DNA of 64,000 nucleotides from Okapia johnstoni (lineage: Eukaryota > Chordata > Mammalia > Artiodactyla > Giraffidae). Made by a program: the position numbers and the translations under genes. The notes under the pieces are model-generated. The model was not told the origin of the DNA, ran no database searches, and saw only the letters and a program-made list of their open reading frames with translations. The DNA lies in contig CM044311.1 in assembly GCA_024291935.2 (NCBI GenBank), forward strand, positions 26,478,001 to 26,542,000. Reading direction: 5' to 3'. Positions within the stretch are counted from its first letter, which is position 1, and every line of letters begins with the position of its first letter. Shown one piece after another: positions 11,238 through 21,735 of the stretch.

Positions 11238-11968
11238 GTTCAGTTCAGTTCAGTCACTCAGTTGTGTCCAACTCTCTGTGATCCCATGGACTGAGCACGC
11301 CAGGCCTCCCTGTCCATCACCAACTCCTGGAGTTTACCCAAACTCATGGCCATTGACTCGGTGATGCCATCCAACCATCTCATCTTCTGTCGTCCCCTTC
11401 TTTTCTTGCCTTCAATTTTTCCAAGCATCAGGGTCTTTTCCAGTGAGTCAGTTCTTCATATCAGGTCACCAAAGTATTGGAGTTTCAGCTTCAGCATCAG
11501 TCCTTCCAATGAATATTCAGGACTGATTTCCTTTAGGAATGACTGGTTGGATCTCCTTGAAGTCCAAGGGACTCTCAAGAGTCTTCTCCAACACCACAGT
11601 TTGAAGGCATCAGTTCTTTGGTGCTCAGCTTTCTTTATGGTTCAATTCTCACATCCATACATGAGTACTGGAAAAACCATATCTTTGACTATATGGACCT
11701 TTGTTGATAAAGTAATGTCTCTGCTTTTTAATACACTGTCTAGGTTTGTCATTGTTATTCTTCCAAGGAGCAAGCATCTTTTAATTTCAAGGCTGCAGTC
11801 ACCATCGGAGTGATTTTGGAGCCCAAGAAAATGAAGTCTGTCACTGTTTCCATTGTTTCCCCATCTGTTTATCTATTTGCCACAAATTGGTGGGACAGGA
11901 TGCCAAAATCTTTGTTTTATGAATGTTGAGTTTTAAGCCAACTTTCTCACTCTCCTTTTTCACCTTCA
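11238..11968 (-). mobile_element. BovB LINE, 5'-truncated
   Basis: Starts with three gttca-type tail units and runs antisense through the ORF2 C-terminal half, ending near cactctcctttttcacc, just before the position of the YADD box. The + strand 155-codon frame at 11346-11813 is the antisense shadow of ORF2, not a gene. Confidence 0.93.
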
Positions 11969-12685
11969 GAATAAAATTAGAAAGTATTAGTGCCCTGATT
12001 CCCTGGTATATCCTGGTGTAAATTCAAGCCCTCTGAAATCTTTTTGAATAGTAGAATGTCAGTATATGGGTGAGATGTTACAGATTTCTACTCACCCAGT
12101 GTGGTACATGATGGAGCTGATTAAGGTTTCCTGGTGCCCAAGTGAGAGAAATGAAAAATGATTGTTAGTGAGTGACCTGGCATCATGATTGTTGTGATGA
12201 GGACAGAGTATTCCCAGTATCAACCCTGGTGATTGAAGGATAGATAATGTACCAGTAGTAAATGCCAACCATCATAGATCTGTAAGGATTGTGCATCTTG
12301 GTAGAGACCAGTGGAAAAAGTAGTTGTTGTGGACAAATTCTAGAATGCTAAGTGAACTGCCTGGAACTTAGATCACTCCTAGGTCCGTTTAATCTGGACT
12401 CTAAAGTGGATTAAGTATTTACTCAGAAGAATCTGTGGAAAACACAATGGATAAGTAATTGATCCATTCTTGAATTTTGAGAATGATAGGTCAAGAGTTG
12501 ATAAAATTCAATTTTAGGGGGGAAAGGTTTAGATTTTTACATATCTGAAATTTAGTGATGCAAAACTCACAACCAGTAGACACAATGTTCGAGACAACCA
12601 GTGGTTATATTTTTGTCCTCATTTTATTCCATCTTGCAATATTATTTGACACCAATTTCACTTTCATAAAATCATTCTTATTTTG
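11969..12685. other. Unique DNA
   Basis: No gene or recognised repeat. Confidence 0.4.
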
Positions 12686-12796
12686 CAGGGGTTATTGAAC
12701 TTTGTCTTTTTTTTGGTAAAAGGCAGATAATAAACATTTTAAGTTTTGCCTTCCATACAGTCTATGTTGGAACTTTTCTACTGTAGCACGAAATAA
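12686..12796. mobile_element. hAT-type DNA transposon, end fragment
   Basis: Begins at a terminal-repeat-like caggggttattgaacttt, followed by ggtaaaaggcagataataaa and gttttgccttccatacag. These blocks match one end of the same family seen at 34591-35014 and 46466-47135. Only about 110 bp is kept. I do not assign a family name. Confidence 0.6.
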
Positions 12797-13284
12797 CTCA
12801 AAATTCAGAGGTCATATAAAAAGAGATGGGAGTGAGAGTTCAGGGGCAGGGAGTGGAAGAAGGGTCAGACTCACAGGCTATGGTTCTCCTGACCCCTGTT
12901 TTTCAGGAATCAACATCATATGTTCATAATTTACCTTCTACTTTTTTTGTTCATTTCTTTTCAGTCCCAATGCTTGCTATTTCCTCTCTACTATATTCCT
13001 CACTGTGATCAGCACTCTTCCCTCTAGGTATAAATCTCTGTCTAGGTGAGCTCATTCAATCTCATAGGTTTTTATTTTATTTTATTTTATCTTATTTCAT
13101 TAAATTTTATTATACTTGTAGAGATGGTTAAGTTAATCATACATAAGTTTATAGCCACTTACCATTATTAATTTGTACAAGGAACTGCTTTTCTTTATAT
13201 TATTCATTTCCTTCTTTTTATTGTGTTTCCGTCACTTGTGTTCTTTATCTCCATTCCCCTCTGCCCTTAGGCATTCTTTTTCTG
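12797..13284. other. Unique DNA with a (TTTTA)n run
   Basis: Contains a degenerate TTTTA repeat at about 13070-13092. Otherwise nothing recognised. Confidence 0.4.
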
Positions 13285-13407
13285 GTATTGTGGTAACATG
13301 AAATTTCCCGTCTTAGCCATTTTAAAGTGTACAGTTCAGTAGTATCAAGTACTATATTAGTTCAGTAGTATTAAATGCTATTATAGGATTAAGTAATATG
13401 AATCACA

Positions 13408-13644
13408 TTGTGGGGCTTTTCTGGTGGCTCAGACAATAAAGTACCTTCCTGCAATGCAGGGGACCCGGGCTCGATCCCTGGGTTGGAAGATCTCCTGGAG
13501 AGGGGAATGGCAACCCACTCCAATATTCTTGCCTGGAGAATTCCATGGAGACAAGAGCCTGGCAGGCTAGAGTCTCTGGGATTGCCAAGAGTTGGACATG
13601 CCTGAGCAACTAACACCTTGGCTTAGGGAGGGTGTGCTCAAATT
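13408..13644 (+). mobile_element. Bov-tA SINE nested in L1
   Basis: Head at gcttttctggtggctcag, with a box-B-like gctcgatccc, full BovA body and an extra AT-rich tail. The L1 target sequence tgaatcaca is duplicated at 13399-13407 and 13645-13653. Confidence 0.92.
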
Positions 13645-14042
13645 TGAATCACACAGTTGTAAAACAGATCCCCAGGAGTTTTTCCTTTTGCAAGTCTGAA
13701 ACTTGATATCCATTGAAACAACTTTCTTTTCTCTCTACTTTGTTTCTATGGTAATTACCATTCTACTTTCTGTTTCTATGAATTTGACTACTTTTAGGTA
13801 TCTCATATATATATATTTGCCTTTTGTGACATACATTTCATTTAGCATAATATCTTCAAGGTTCATCGTTATTGTAGCATGTGACAGAATTTCCTTCCAT
13901 GTAAAGGCTGAATAATATCCCACTGTATGTGTATACCACATTTTCTTTATCCATTTATCCACTGATGTACATTTATGTTGCTTTCTCCACTTGGCTATTG
14001 TGAATAGTGCTGCTGTAATCTTGGATGTGCAAATATCTATTA

Positions 14043-14260
14043 GGTGAAAGTGAAAGTAATAGTCGCTCAGTCATGTCTGACTCTTTGTGACCCTAAGTAC
14101 TCTAGCCTGTCAGGCTCCTGTGTCCATGGGAATTCTCCAGGCAAAAATTCTGGAGTAGATTGCCATTCCCTCCTCCAGGGGATCTTCCCGACCTAGGGAT
14201 CGAATTTGGGTCTCCTGCATTGCAGACAGAATCTTTACTGTCTGAGTCGCCATGGAATCC
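14043..14260 (-). mobile_element. Bov-tA SINE nested in L1
   Basis: A ggtgaaagtgaaagt lead, BovA body, then the head antisense ending near gagtcgccatggaatcc. It cuts the L1 between its aaatatct and ttcttttggatatat blocks. TSD not clear. Confidence 0.9.
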
Positions 14261-14667
14261 TGCTTTTAATTCTTTTGGATATATACTCAGAAGTGGGATT
14301 GCTAGATTGTATTGTATTTCTGTTTCTAATTTTTTTGTGGAATTTCCATATTGTTCTCCACAGCAGTTGCATGGTTTTACAGTCCCGTCAGTAGTGCACA
14401 AGTGTTTCAACTTCTCGCATCCTCACCAACACTTTATGAACATTTTATTTGATGTTTTAATAGTAACTGTCCTAATGGGTGTGTGGCGATATCTCATTGT
14501 GATTTTGAGCATCTTTTCATTTGTTTATTGGCTATTTGTATATCATCTTTGGAGAAATGTCTATTCTTTTAGAGAAATGTCCTTTGCCCATTTTAAAATT
14601 TGGTTATTTAATTTTTTGTTATTGAATTTGTAGGACTTCTTTTACATTCTGGATATTAATTCCTTAT

Positions 14668-14889
14668 GCATGCGTGCGTGCTAAGTTGCTTCAGTTGTGT
14701 CCGACTCTTTGTGACCCTATGGACTGTAGCCCACTAGGCTCCTCTGTCCAAGGGATTCTCCAGGCAAGAATACCAGAGTGGTTTGCCAGGCCCTCCTCCA
14801 TGGGATCTTCCCAACCCAGGGATCAGATCCAGCTCCTACAGCTCCTGCATTGCAGGCGGAATCTTTACCGCTGAGCCACCATGGAAGCC
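14668..14889 (-). mobile_element. Bov-tA SINE nested in L1
   Basis: Preceded by a short tgcatgcgtgcgtg tract, then the BovA body and a tRNA head ending gccaccatggaagccc. L1 sequence resumes immediately (ttaagatttatgatttc). The attcctt motif on both sides may be the TSD. Confidence 0.9.
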
Positions 14890-15499
14890 CTTATTCCTTT
14901 TAAGATTTATGATTTCTAAATGCATTCTCCTATTCTGTAGATTGTCTTTTCACTCTGTTGCTAGTGTCCTTTTACATGCAAGTTTTTTTTAAGTTGTATA
15001 TGGTTCCATTTGTCTATTTTTGCTTTTGTGTCTGTACTTTTGGTGTTCTATCCAAGAAATCATTGTCAAACTCAATATTATGAATTTTATCTACTATTTT
15101 TTTTTTCTGTTAGATATTATATTTATGTTTTATTCTGTCTTGAGTTAACTTTTCTATGTGGTGTAAGATAGTAGTCAAGCTTCATTCTTTTGCATGTTTC
15201 CAGTTCCCCCTCACCACTTGTTGCCTAGCTTTTCCCTATTGAGTGGTCTTGAAATCCTTGTTGAAGATTATCTGACTATATACACAAGTGTTTATTTCTG
15301 GCCTCTCTCTTCTATTCCATTGGTGTATTTGTCTGTCTTTATACCAACAGTATACTGTTTTGATTACTGTGTTTTGAAGGCATTTATTCTCACAAGTTTC
15401 ATAGATAGTCTCACAAGGCTTCTAAAAGATTGTCTTAGATTGTAAATTTTCATACATAGTACTGTGCTATATCTTCATTCTGTTTTTACTATATTTATT

Positions 15500-16345
15500 C
15501 TAGTCTGTAATTGTAAGATCTTGTCATGTTGCTGAATTTGTTGTTTCTATATGGTGTATGGTATTCTCTAGTGTGCATCGGCCATAGTTTAATGCTTTCT
15601 TTAGTAATAAACAGCTAGTTTATCCCTAATTCCTATTAATGCAGCGTTTGGATGATAAGCTTTGTATATGTCCTCATATGGACATTTTCTTATGTAGTTA
15701 CCTAAGAATAGGATCATGGTATCATAGGTCAAATGCATAATTATTTGAAATACATTTACAGATTGCTTTTAAAAAGGTTTTTTAAAGAATTATTTATTTT
15801 TAATTGGAGGATGATTGCTTTACCATATTATAATGGTTTCTGCCATACATCAACATGAATCAATCGTAGGTATAATATGTCTCCTCCCTCTTTAACCTCC
15901 CTCCTGCCTCCCTCCACATCCTGCCCCTCATGGTTGTCACAGAGCACCAATTTGAGCCCCCTGTGTCCTACAGCAAATCATTTTACCTTCCCATCAGCAG
16001 TGCATGAAAGCTCCCACATTCCTGTATCCTTGATAACACTTGACATTATGTAGGTTTCAAATTATTGCCATTTTGATAGATGTGAAGTGGTATGTCAGTG
16101 TTATTTTAATTTTCATTTTTCTGGTTATTACTTAATTTTGAGCATTTTGTAATATGCTTGGACGTCTTTTATGAAATGTCTTTACATCCCTTGCCTATAA
16201 TTTCTATTGGATTTTCTATTATTTTTGTTTATTTTTCAGAAATTCTTGGTATATTTCACTATTACCCCATTAGATATTGCAGATATTTTCCTTGATCTAT
16301 AATCTATGTGTTTAACTTGAGTTATAGTGGCCTTTTTCAAATACA
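15500..16345 (-). mobile_element. Old L1 3' region, interrupted by a younger L1 end
   Basis: Antisense L1-like blocks: agctagtttatccctaattc, ggatcatggtatcatagg, ttaccttcccatcagcagtg, ttgataacacttgacat, ttttgatagatgtgaagtgg and ttgcctataatttctattgg. Their order is that of an L1 3' portion, and the copy is diverged. Confidence 0.7.
15776..15985 (-). mobile_element. Ruminant L1 3' end, nested
   Basis: Antisense of the youngest ruminant L1 3' UTR: atttatttttaattggagga, catcaacatgaatcaatcg and cctccctcctgcctccctcc, then gagcaccaatttgagccccc. It splits the older L1 at its gattgcttttaaaa / cattttaccttccc junction. Confidence 0.75.
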
Positions 16346-16397
16346 GTCCATGGGGTCGCAAAGACTCAGACACAGCTGAGCAACTAAGTACACACAA
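16343..16397 (+). mobile_element. BovA SINE tail fragment
   Basis: Only the last roughly 55 bp of the SINE: agtccatggggtcgcaaaga, cacagctgagcaact, and a short tail. The head and body are missing, so it is either extremely 5'-truncated or a deletion remnant. Confidence 0.8.
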
Positions 16398-16499
16398 TGA
16401 CTTTATGCATTCTTTGATTAAATAATTCTTAGATTCTTTACAAAATTTTTGCTGTAAGAATAGACTACTATTTGTTTCTCTTATGTTTTCTATGTTTGT

Positions 16500-16705
16500 T
16501 GCAGGCATAAAGAATTCTATTTGCATGAGGTAGCCAGCTTATTGAATGCTCTTGTCAGTTCTAATAGCTATTCTGGTGATTCCATTGGGTATTCTAGATA
16601 TATGATATCATTCTCCAGAAACAGTGACAGTTTTACAGTTTCTTTTCCAGCCTTCAGAGTACCCATGCAGTTTTTTCTCTCATAGGATTATCTGAGTACT
16701 GGGTT
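16500..16705 (-). mobile_element. L1 ORF2 fragment
   Basis: Antisense of the L1 ORF2 RT region: ctcttgtcagttctaatagc, ggtgattccattgggtattc and gacagttttacagtttc. It is too short and diverged to place in a subfamily. Confidence 0.6.
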
Positions 16706-16902
16706 TGCCACTTACCAGATGTATTGGTTAGGGGATAATCAGAAGGCGGAAACCGCAAAGTAATTTAAGAAAAAACACTAATTATAAAGAATTATTAATA
16801 AAGATTGGAGTAACAGGAGTTTGACTGGTGAGGAGCAAAATACTTTAGAGAATAGAGGACTTGCAGGCAGAGAAAAGAGACCCTACCCCTGAAACAAGAA
16901 GT
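16706..16902. other. Unique DNA
   Basis: No recognised feature; A-rich and G-rich patches only. Confidence 0.35.
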
Positions 16903-17118
16903 GTGTGTGTGTGTAGTTGTGTCTGACTCTTTGCGACCCATGGGCTGTAGCCCACCACGCTCCCCTGTCCATGGGATTTTCCAGGCAAGAATCCTGGAGT
17001 GGGTTGCCATTTCCTCCTCCAGGGGATCTTCCTGACCCAGGGATCGAACCCGCATCTCCTGTGTCTCCTGCATTAGCAGCTGGATTTTTTTTTGCCACTA
17101 AGCCATCTGGGAATCCCC
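16903..17118 (-). mobile_element. Bov-tA SINE
   Basis: Starts in a (GT)n run, then the BovA body and tRNA head with a T8 expansion inside the head (ctggatttttttttgcc). Ends gccatctgggaatcccc. Confidence 0.92.
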
Positions 17119-17821
17119 ATAAATAAGGAAGGATACCCAAAAGGAAGGAAAAAATATCTGGAAAAAACTTTCTATCCCAGGACTAAGATCCAGAGTATCA
17201 GAAAGGAGGCATTCATAACTCACTGGATGGCAGAGATGTTCGCTGAGGCTCAAGGTTATCCAAGAGGGGCCCTGGGAGAAGAAGCCGTCCATAAGAAGGT
17301 GCCACGTTGGCAGCTTTAGCTGGGAAACCACTGTCTAGGATGCTGAAGGAAACTGCTCAGAAGAGATGCCACATCTCAGAGCGCTCTGTGAAGCCTGTTA
17401 TGGGGAAATGCTGGACTAGCAGCATATTCTGTCCTACAATCACTGAAAATGGTGCTGGAAATGCTGTTCATGGTAAGTGTCATGCTGGTGACTCTTCACT
17501 AACCACCCCCCTCCCACCAAAGGAGAAGCTGGGAGGAGCTGTCCATGGAGATTGCCATGTGTTGCCGCTTGGTGGATACTGCTGGAACCTGTTGCAGAAA
17601 CCACACATCTTGCAGGAGAACTGGTGTGGCAGATGCTGTGTACCCATGCCGAAGAGCCTAGCTAGAGGAGAAACACAAAAACCATGGAGGGTGAGGGACC
17701 TCTCCTTCTCCAGAGTACCTTCAGCACCTTCTACTGTAACACTTAATACAATATAGGCTGCAAAGGAGAAATATTTGCAGGGCATTAAGAATGGCATCAT
17801 GTTCACCTTAAAGTCAAATGT
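17119..17821. other. Unidentified G+C-richer segment with a 149-codon open frame
   Basis: A 149-codon frame reads from ATG 17307 to 17756 on the + strand. Its product has repeating G-N-A-V-H-G-K-C-H and G-G-A-V-H-G-D-C-H units and many Cys. These come from a DNA-level repeat: gctgttcatggtaagtg near 17463 and gctgtccatggagattg near 17538. No signal peptide, membrane span or known domain is evident and no splice sites bound it convincingly. It more likely belongs to an old, internally repetitive element, perhaps linked to the MaLR-like piece that follows, than to a host gene. Confidence 0.35.
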
Positions 17822-17904
17822 TGATGATATAACCCCAGGTACCTTGGAATTGACTGTATTGGAAGATAGGGTTTTTAGAGAGGTAATTAATGTTAAATGA
17901 GGTC

Positions 17905-17906
<2 letters not shown>
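17822..17906 (+). mobile_element. MaLR (MLT1-like) LTR fragment
   Basis: Blocks ggtaccttggaattgactgt, ggaagatagggtttttagag and aggtaattaatgttaaatga match a central part of MLT1-type LTRs. Ends against a TG microsatellite. Confidence 0.6.

Positions 17907-17941
<35 letters not shown>
17907..17941. repeat. (TG)17 microsatellite
   Basis: Seventeen uninterrupted TG units, followed by tacacgtgcacatgtg. Long pure tracts of this kind are usually length-variable. Confidence 0.97.
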
Positions 17942-17943
<2 letters not shown>

Positions 17944-18080
17944 ACGTGCACATGTGAGCACAGTTACTCAGTCATGTATGACTCTTTGCGACCCCATAGA
18001 CTGCAGTCCACCTGGCTCCTCTGGCCATGGGATTTCCCAGGCAAGAATACTGGAGTGGGTTGCCATTTCCTTCTCTCATG
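17942..18080 (-). mobile_element. BovA SINE fragment after the TG tract
   Basis: BovA body only (cagttactcagtcatgtatg to ttgccatttccttctc); the tRNA head is missing. The adjacent TG tract may have grown from its 3' tail. Confidence 0.88.
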
Positions 18081-18356
18081 GAACTATTCTAGCATTATAG
18101 GGGATAATAAACCTCACTGAATAGCCAGGGAAGGGGAAAAAATAAAGTTTTCTGAAACAAACAAAGGAATGATTTAAAGAGGTCACTCCCAAAGAGTGAA
18201 AAGATAGAACAAATAATTTAAAACTCTGAGAAAGGGACCAGCACCAGAAACAGGAAACCCTTCAAGCCTCAGCTTGTTTTCAGAAAGTCCCTAATTAAAT
18301 CATGAAGGTGAAATCCGACAGGTACAGAACAAAAGCTGATTTTAATAACTAAGCCT
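18081..18356. other. Unique DNA
   Basis: A-rich, no recognised gene or repeat. Confidence 0.4.
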
Positions 18357-18370
18357 CATAGCTTTTATTT

Positions 18371-18502
18371 TAGAGAAGGAAATGGCAACCCACTCCAGTG
18401 TTCTTGCCTGGAGAATCCCAGGGACAGGGGAGCCTGGTGGGCTGCCATCTATGGGGTCGCACAGAGTCGGACACGACTGAAGCGACTTAGCAGCAGCAGC
18501 AG
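18371..18502 (+). mobile_element. Young BovA monomer SINE
   Basis: Close to consensus over its body, keeping CpG-containing motifs such as gagtcggacacgactgaag, and ends in (AGC)n. A perfect 14-bp TSD catagcttttattt lies at 18357-18370 and 18503-18516. It lacks the tRNA head, so it is a headless BovA monomer or half of a Bov-A2. Confidence 0.95.
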
Positions 18503-18516
18503 CATAGCTTTTATTT

Positions 18517-19292
18517 GGTGCAACTTTAATACAGGCTCCCCACTGGTTCATATTTTAGAATCTTTCTCCTTAAGATAACATGGCAGGAATCAATAAGTTT
18601 ATTTTAAACCTTATGTCTAAAACAAGGTCAAGCAAGGTCTCATGCCCTCAATAAAGTGATTGTTTCCAGCTGAACCTGTGTATTAGGGCTGAGGCATGAA
18701 CACATGTAGAAAATTTTCACCACCAGAGCAGGAAGAGAAAGCACATAATTTGATGTTGAGATTTCTAATGCTAAGCGAACAGAACTGATCTTTTAAAAAT
18801 TAAAAACATGGCTGCTAATTTTTGCTCTCAAGGTACAGACAGTCACATACACACAATTACAAGATTTACTGCTTAATATCCTCTTAACCACGGAAAGTGA
18901 TTGTGTTTATATTAGGAAAAAGAAGCCAAGGAGAAAGGCCATTATATTGTGTCTGCAGCTCTCAGTTCTAATATGTGAGTCTCATTTATAAGTAGAGGAG
19001 AAAATCAATAATCCTTTTAAGTTGCCTTGGATTCCAAGTGGAAAATGCTTTAACCTACTGCATTGTGGTGACTTAGAGTCATTCTGAGATATTATGCAAT
19101 GTTGTTTCACCAAGGAGCCCAGCTCAATTCAATAGCTTTTAACTGCAGGGTTGAGTCTGTCTTGGCTGGCAAAGAAAGGAAGACTGTCTCTGTTTCCTGG
19201 AAGTTTAACTCTTGTGTTCATCATTTGTTTTTTTATATCATCATCATCTTCTTCTTTTTTTTGAAGTGTTGCTATTTATCTTTTCAATACTA
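18517..19292. other. Unique DNA
   Basis: No recognised gene or repeat. A T-rich run near 19225-19262. Confidence 0.4.
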
Positions 19293-19428
19293 ATTTTATT
19301 TTTATTTATTTATTTATCGTCTGCACCATGTGGCATGCATGATCTTAGTTCCTCTTCCAAGGATTGAACCTGTGTCCCCTGCAATGCAAGTACAGAGTCT
19401 TAATCACTAGACTGCTATGGGACTCCCT
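19293..19428 (-). mobile_element. CHR-type tRNA SINE
   Basis: Antisense reading: a TTTA-rich tail (ttatttatttatttatcg), then ctgcaccatgtggcatgc, gatcttagttcctcttcc, and a tRNA-like end ctagactgctatgggactcc. This is the layout of the cetartiodactyl CHR SINEs, older than Bov-tA. Confidence 0.82.
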
Positions 19429-19554
19429 TTTATCACCTTCTTGGCAGTTAATTTTGCTTTTGGAAAAGTTACATAGAAGATCAAGTTGCAGAAACACAGT
19501 TCCAGTAGCCCAGGATCTAAAACCTTGAAGCTTTTATTTGAATTATGTTCAACT
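19429..19554. other. Unique DNA
   Basis: Nothing recognised. Confidence 0.35.
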
Positions 19555-19565
19555 AATATTTACTA

Positions 19566-19786
19566 GGGCTTCCCTGGTGGCTCAGATGGTAAAGAAATGC
19601 CTGCAATGTGGGAAACCCGGGTTTGATTTCCTGGGTTGAAAAGATCCCCTGGAGTAGGAACTGGCAACCCACTCTAGTATTCTTGCCTGGAGAATTCCAC
19701 GGACAGAGGGGCCTGGAGGACCATGGGGTCACATAGTGTCTCAAAGAGTCAGACATGACTGAATGACTAACTTACATGACATGAGG
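19566..19786 (+). mobile_element. Bov-tA SINE
   Basis: Complete head-to-tail copy starting gggcttccctggtggctcag. A perfect 11-bp TSD aatatttacta lies at 19555-19565 and 19787-19797. Confidence 0.95.
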
Positions 19787-19797
19787 AATATTTACTA

Positions 19798-20218
19798 AGT
19801 ACCAGCTGTGTATAATGTCTTGTGTACTAGGTGGAACAGCTAACAAGAAATGAATGAAACAGGTCCTGTTTTCATCAAGTTTTAATTAATCAGGGATAAT
19901 GAGTTAAAAATACAAATATCTACAATTTGAAGGCCTATATATAAGTGCCATATGAGAAGAGGAGAAAAAACTTTGTCTAAAGTTCAAAGGTACTCAGCCC
20001 CACACACATAAAGGTAAAGGGAAGATGAAGAATTTGGGGGCCTTGAAGAATGGATGGAAATTGAAATGAAGAGGCAGGGGGATTGCCATGAATAGGCAAG
20101 TGAATTGTCAAATAGTAAAATGAAGGCAAGATATAAAACAGACTATTCCCAAGATGGGAGCCCAGGCAATAGAAGCAGATGATTTAGCAAGTAGATGGAG
20201 TTCAAGGTGTAAAGTTTT
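19798..20218. other. Unique DNA
   Basis: Purine-rich, no recognised gene or repeat. Confidence 0.4.
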
Positions 20219-20245
20219 GTTTTGTTTTTAATTGAAGTATAGTTA

Positions 20246-20438
20246 GGGGCTTCCCTGGTGGCTCAGTAGAAAAGAATCTGCCTACAATGCAGGGTTGGGA
20301 AGATCCTCTGGAGAAGGAAATGCCAACCCACTCCAGTATTCTTGCCTGGAAAATCCCATGGACAGAGGAGCCTGGCGGGTTACCGTCCATGGGATCACAA
20401 AAGAGTCGGACGCAACTTCACAACTGAATCACAACCAT
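20246..20438 (+). mobile_element. Bov-tA SINE nested in L1
   Basis: Head gggcttccctggtggctcag, with part of the box B region deleted, then the body and tail. The L1 target tatagtt is repeated at 20239-20245 and 20439-20445. Confidence 0.93.
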
Positions 20439-20560
20439 ATAGTTGGTTTACAATGTACAAGTGTTCAGCAAAGTGAAAATTTTTTTTCTGAATTTCTTTT
20501 AAATTTAGGTACAGTTAATTTACCAGATCATTTTAGTTTCAGATATACAGCACAGATTCA

Positions 20561-20588
20561 GTTATATATATATATATACATATATATG

Positions 20589-20640
<52 letters not shown>

Positions 20641-20735
20641 ACCAACTATGTGGTTGTGGTTTAGTTGCTAAGTATATATATAATGAATATATATTATGTA
20701 ATGGATATATATATATATATTATACATATATTTTT
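20561..20735. repeat. Compound (TA)n/(CA)n microsatellite
   Basis: TA tract, then a short CA tract, then more TA, interrupted at 20641-20675 by non-repeat bases that include ggtttagttgctaagt, identical to the start of antisense BovA. Confidence 0.93.
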
Positions 20736-21010
20736 CAGATTATTTTCAATTATAAGCTATTACATATGATAATGAATGTATTATAGTTCCCTGTGCTATA
20801 TAGTCTGTCCTTGTTTATCTATTTTATATATAGTAGTGTGTATCTGTTGATCCCAGATTCCAAATTTATCCCTCCCTTCCTCTTTCCCCTTTCATAACTA
20901 TAAATTTGTTTTCTGTGTCTGTGAGTCTATTTCTTTTTTGTAAATAAGTTTATTTGTATCATTTTTTTTTCTTTAGCTTCCACATGTAAGTGATGTCATA
21001 TATGTGAAGG

Positions 21011-21139
21011 GTTTTTAATGTGGTCCTTTCCTGAGAAAATTACTAATGTTATCAAGGCAAAAAGGCAAAAGGAGGATTAGTAGTAGAGGAAGATTACTCT
21101 GATCAGTAGATATTGAGAAGAGAGAACAAGGCAAGTAAA
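21011..21139. other. Unique DNA
   Basis: Nothing recognised. Confidence 0.35.
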
Positions 21140-21212
21140 GAGGGAAGCCTGGAGTGCTGCAGTCCATGGGGGCTCAAAGAGTCAGACACGACTGAGTGAC
21201 TGAACAACAACA
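21140..21212 (+). mobile_element. BovB/BovA 3' tail fragment
   Basis: About 70 bp: aagcctggagtgctgcagtc, then ctcaaagagtcagacacgac and gagtgactgaac. The wording around gcctggagtgctgcagtcc is closer to BovB than to Bov-tA. Confidence 0.8.
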
Positions 21213-21383
21213 TTTGATTAGACATCAGATGCTTTGGAAGTATATTTTAAGGATATTGTATGCTAATTAAAGATGTAACTAGTCTCTTGGAAAAAGTTTC
21301 TTCATTTGTGCCTCCAAGCAAAGATTCTAATGACATTTTTCTTCTATGAAATGCATGAGCTTCGTTAGAATAAATAAATAAAT

Positions 21384-21537
21384 GCTAATTATGTGCCAAA
21401 GACTGTGCTGGACACTGTAGAGGTATCTCTAACATCCACAGCAATTCTTTAGACAGACGACAATAAATTCATTCTGTAGAGTAGGAACTGAGGCACAGAG
21501 AGTGCAGATAAGTGGTAAATGTCAGAGAACTGGTAAG
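21384..21537 (-). mobile_element. MIR SINE
   Basis: Antisense MIR blocks: aattatgtgccaaagactgt, ggaactgaggcacagagag and taagtggtaaatgtcagag. Ancient and diverged. Confidence 0.68.
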
Positions 21538-21594
21538 TTTCATTTAAGTTTTCAGCTGAATACAGTTGAGATTTTCAGTTCTACTCATCCAACA

Positions 21595-21735
21595 CTAGGT
21601 TTGAATCAATTCCTGCTTTGTCTTTGCTCTACAACTTTTTGCATATTACTCAGTATCTTAGTTTCCTGATCAGTAAGTTGGGATAATAACTTCAAAACGG
21701 AAGTAAAATGTCTATATCAAAGTGCTCTGTAAACT
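21595..21735 (+). mobile_element. MIR SINE
   Basis: Sense MIR core: tcttagtttcctgatcagta, gttgggataataac, and caaagtgctctgtaaac. It lies in opposite orientation to the MIR just upstream. Confidence 0.65.

Larger units (their letters stand above)
13285..15480 (-). mobile_element. Mammalian L1 3' region, interrupted by three SINEs
   Basis: Successive blocks match the antisense of an old L1 3' end in order: accatttt/aagtgtacagttcagtag, gtttctatgaatttgactac, ggctgaataatatcccactg, gggattgctagattgt, ctcaccaacactttatg, catcttttcatttgtttatt, and attccattggtgtatttg. Colinearity over about 1.5 kb of L1 sequence is clear once the SINEs at 13408, 14043 and 14668 are removed. Open frames inside are not coding. 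Confidence 0.88.
20219..21010 (-). mobile_element. Cetartiodactyl L1 3' end, with nested SINE and microsatellite
   Basis: Antisense L1 3' blocks: aattgaagtatagtt, ggtttacaatgtacaag, tttagtttcagatatacagc, gttccctgtgctatatag, tagtagtgtgtatctgttga and tttgtaaataagtttatttg. The start of the 3' UTR appears twice (near 20229 and 20510), so two L1 ends may overlap. Confidence 0.82.

Noticed and set aside
11346..11813. 155-codon + strand frame
   Set aside because: It is antisense to BovB ORF2. Similar shadow frames at 6175-6642, 34450-33881 and 53805-54239 have the same origin.
13430..13500. tRNA gene
   Set aside because: The B-box-containing tRNA-like stretches here and in about 30 other places are heads of Bov-tA SINEs, lacking a foldable cloverleaf and flanked by SINE body sequence.
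14680..14890. CRISPR-like or tandem gene repeats
   Set aside because: Recurring similar 200-bp blocks are dispersed SINEs in both orientations with unrelated spacing, not an array.
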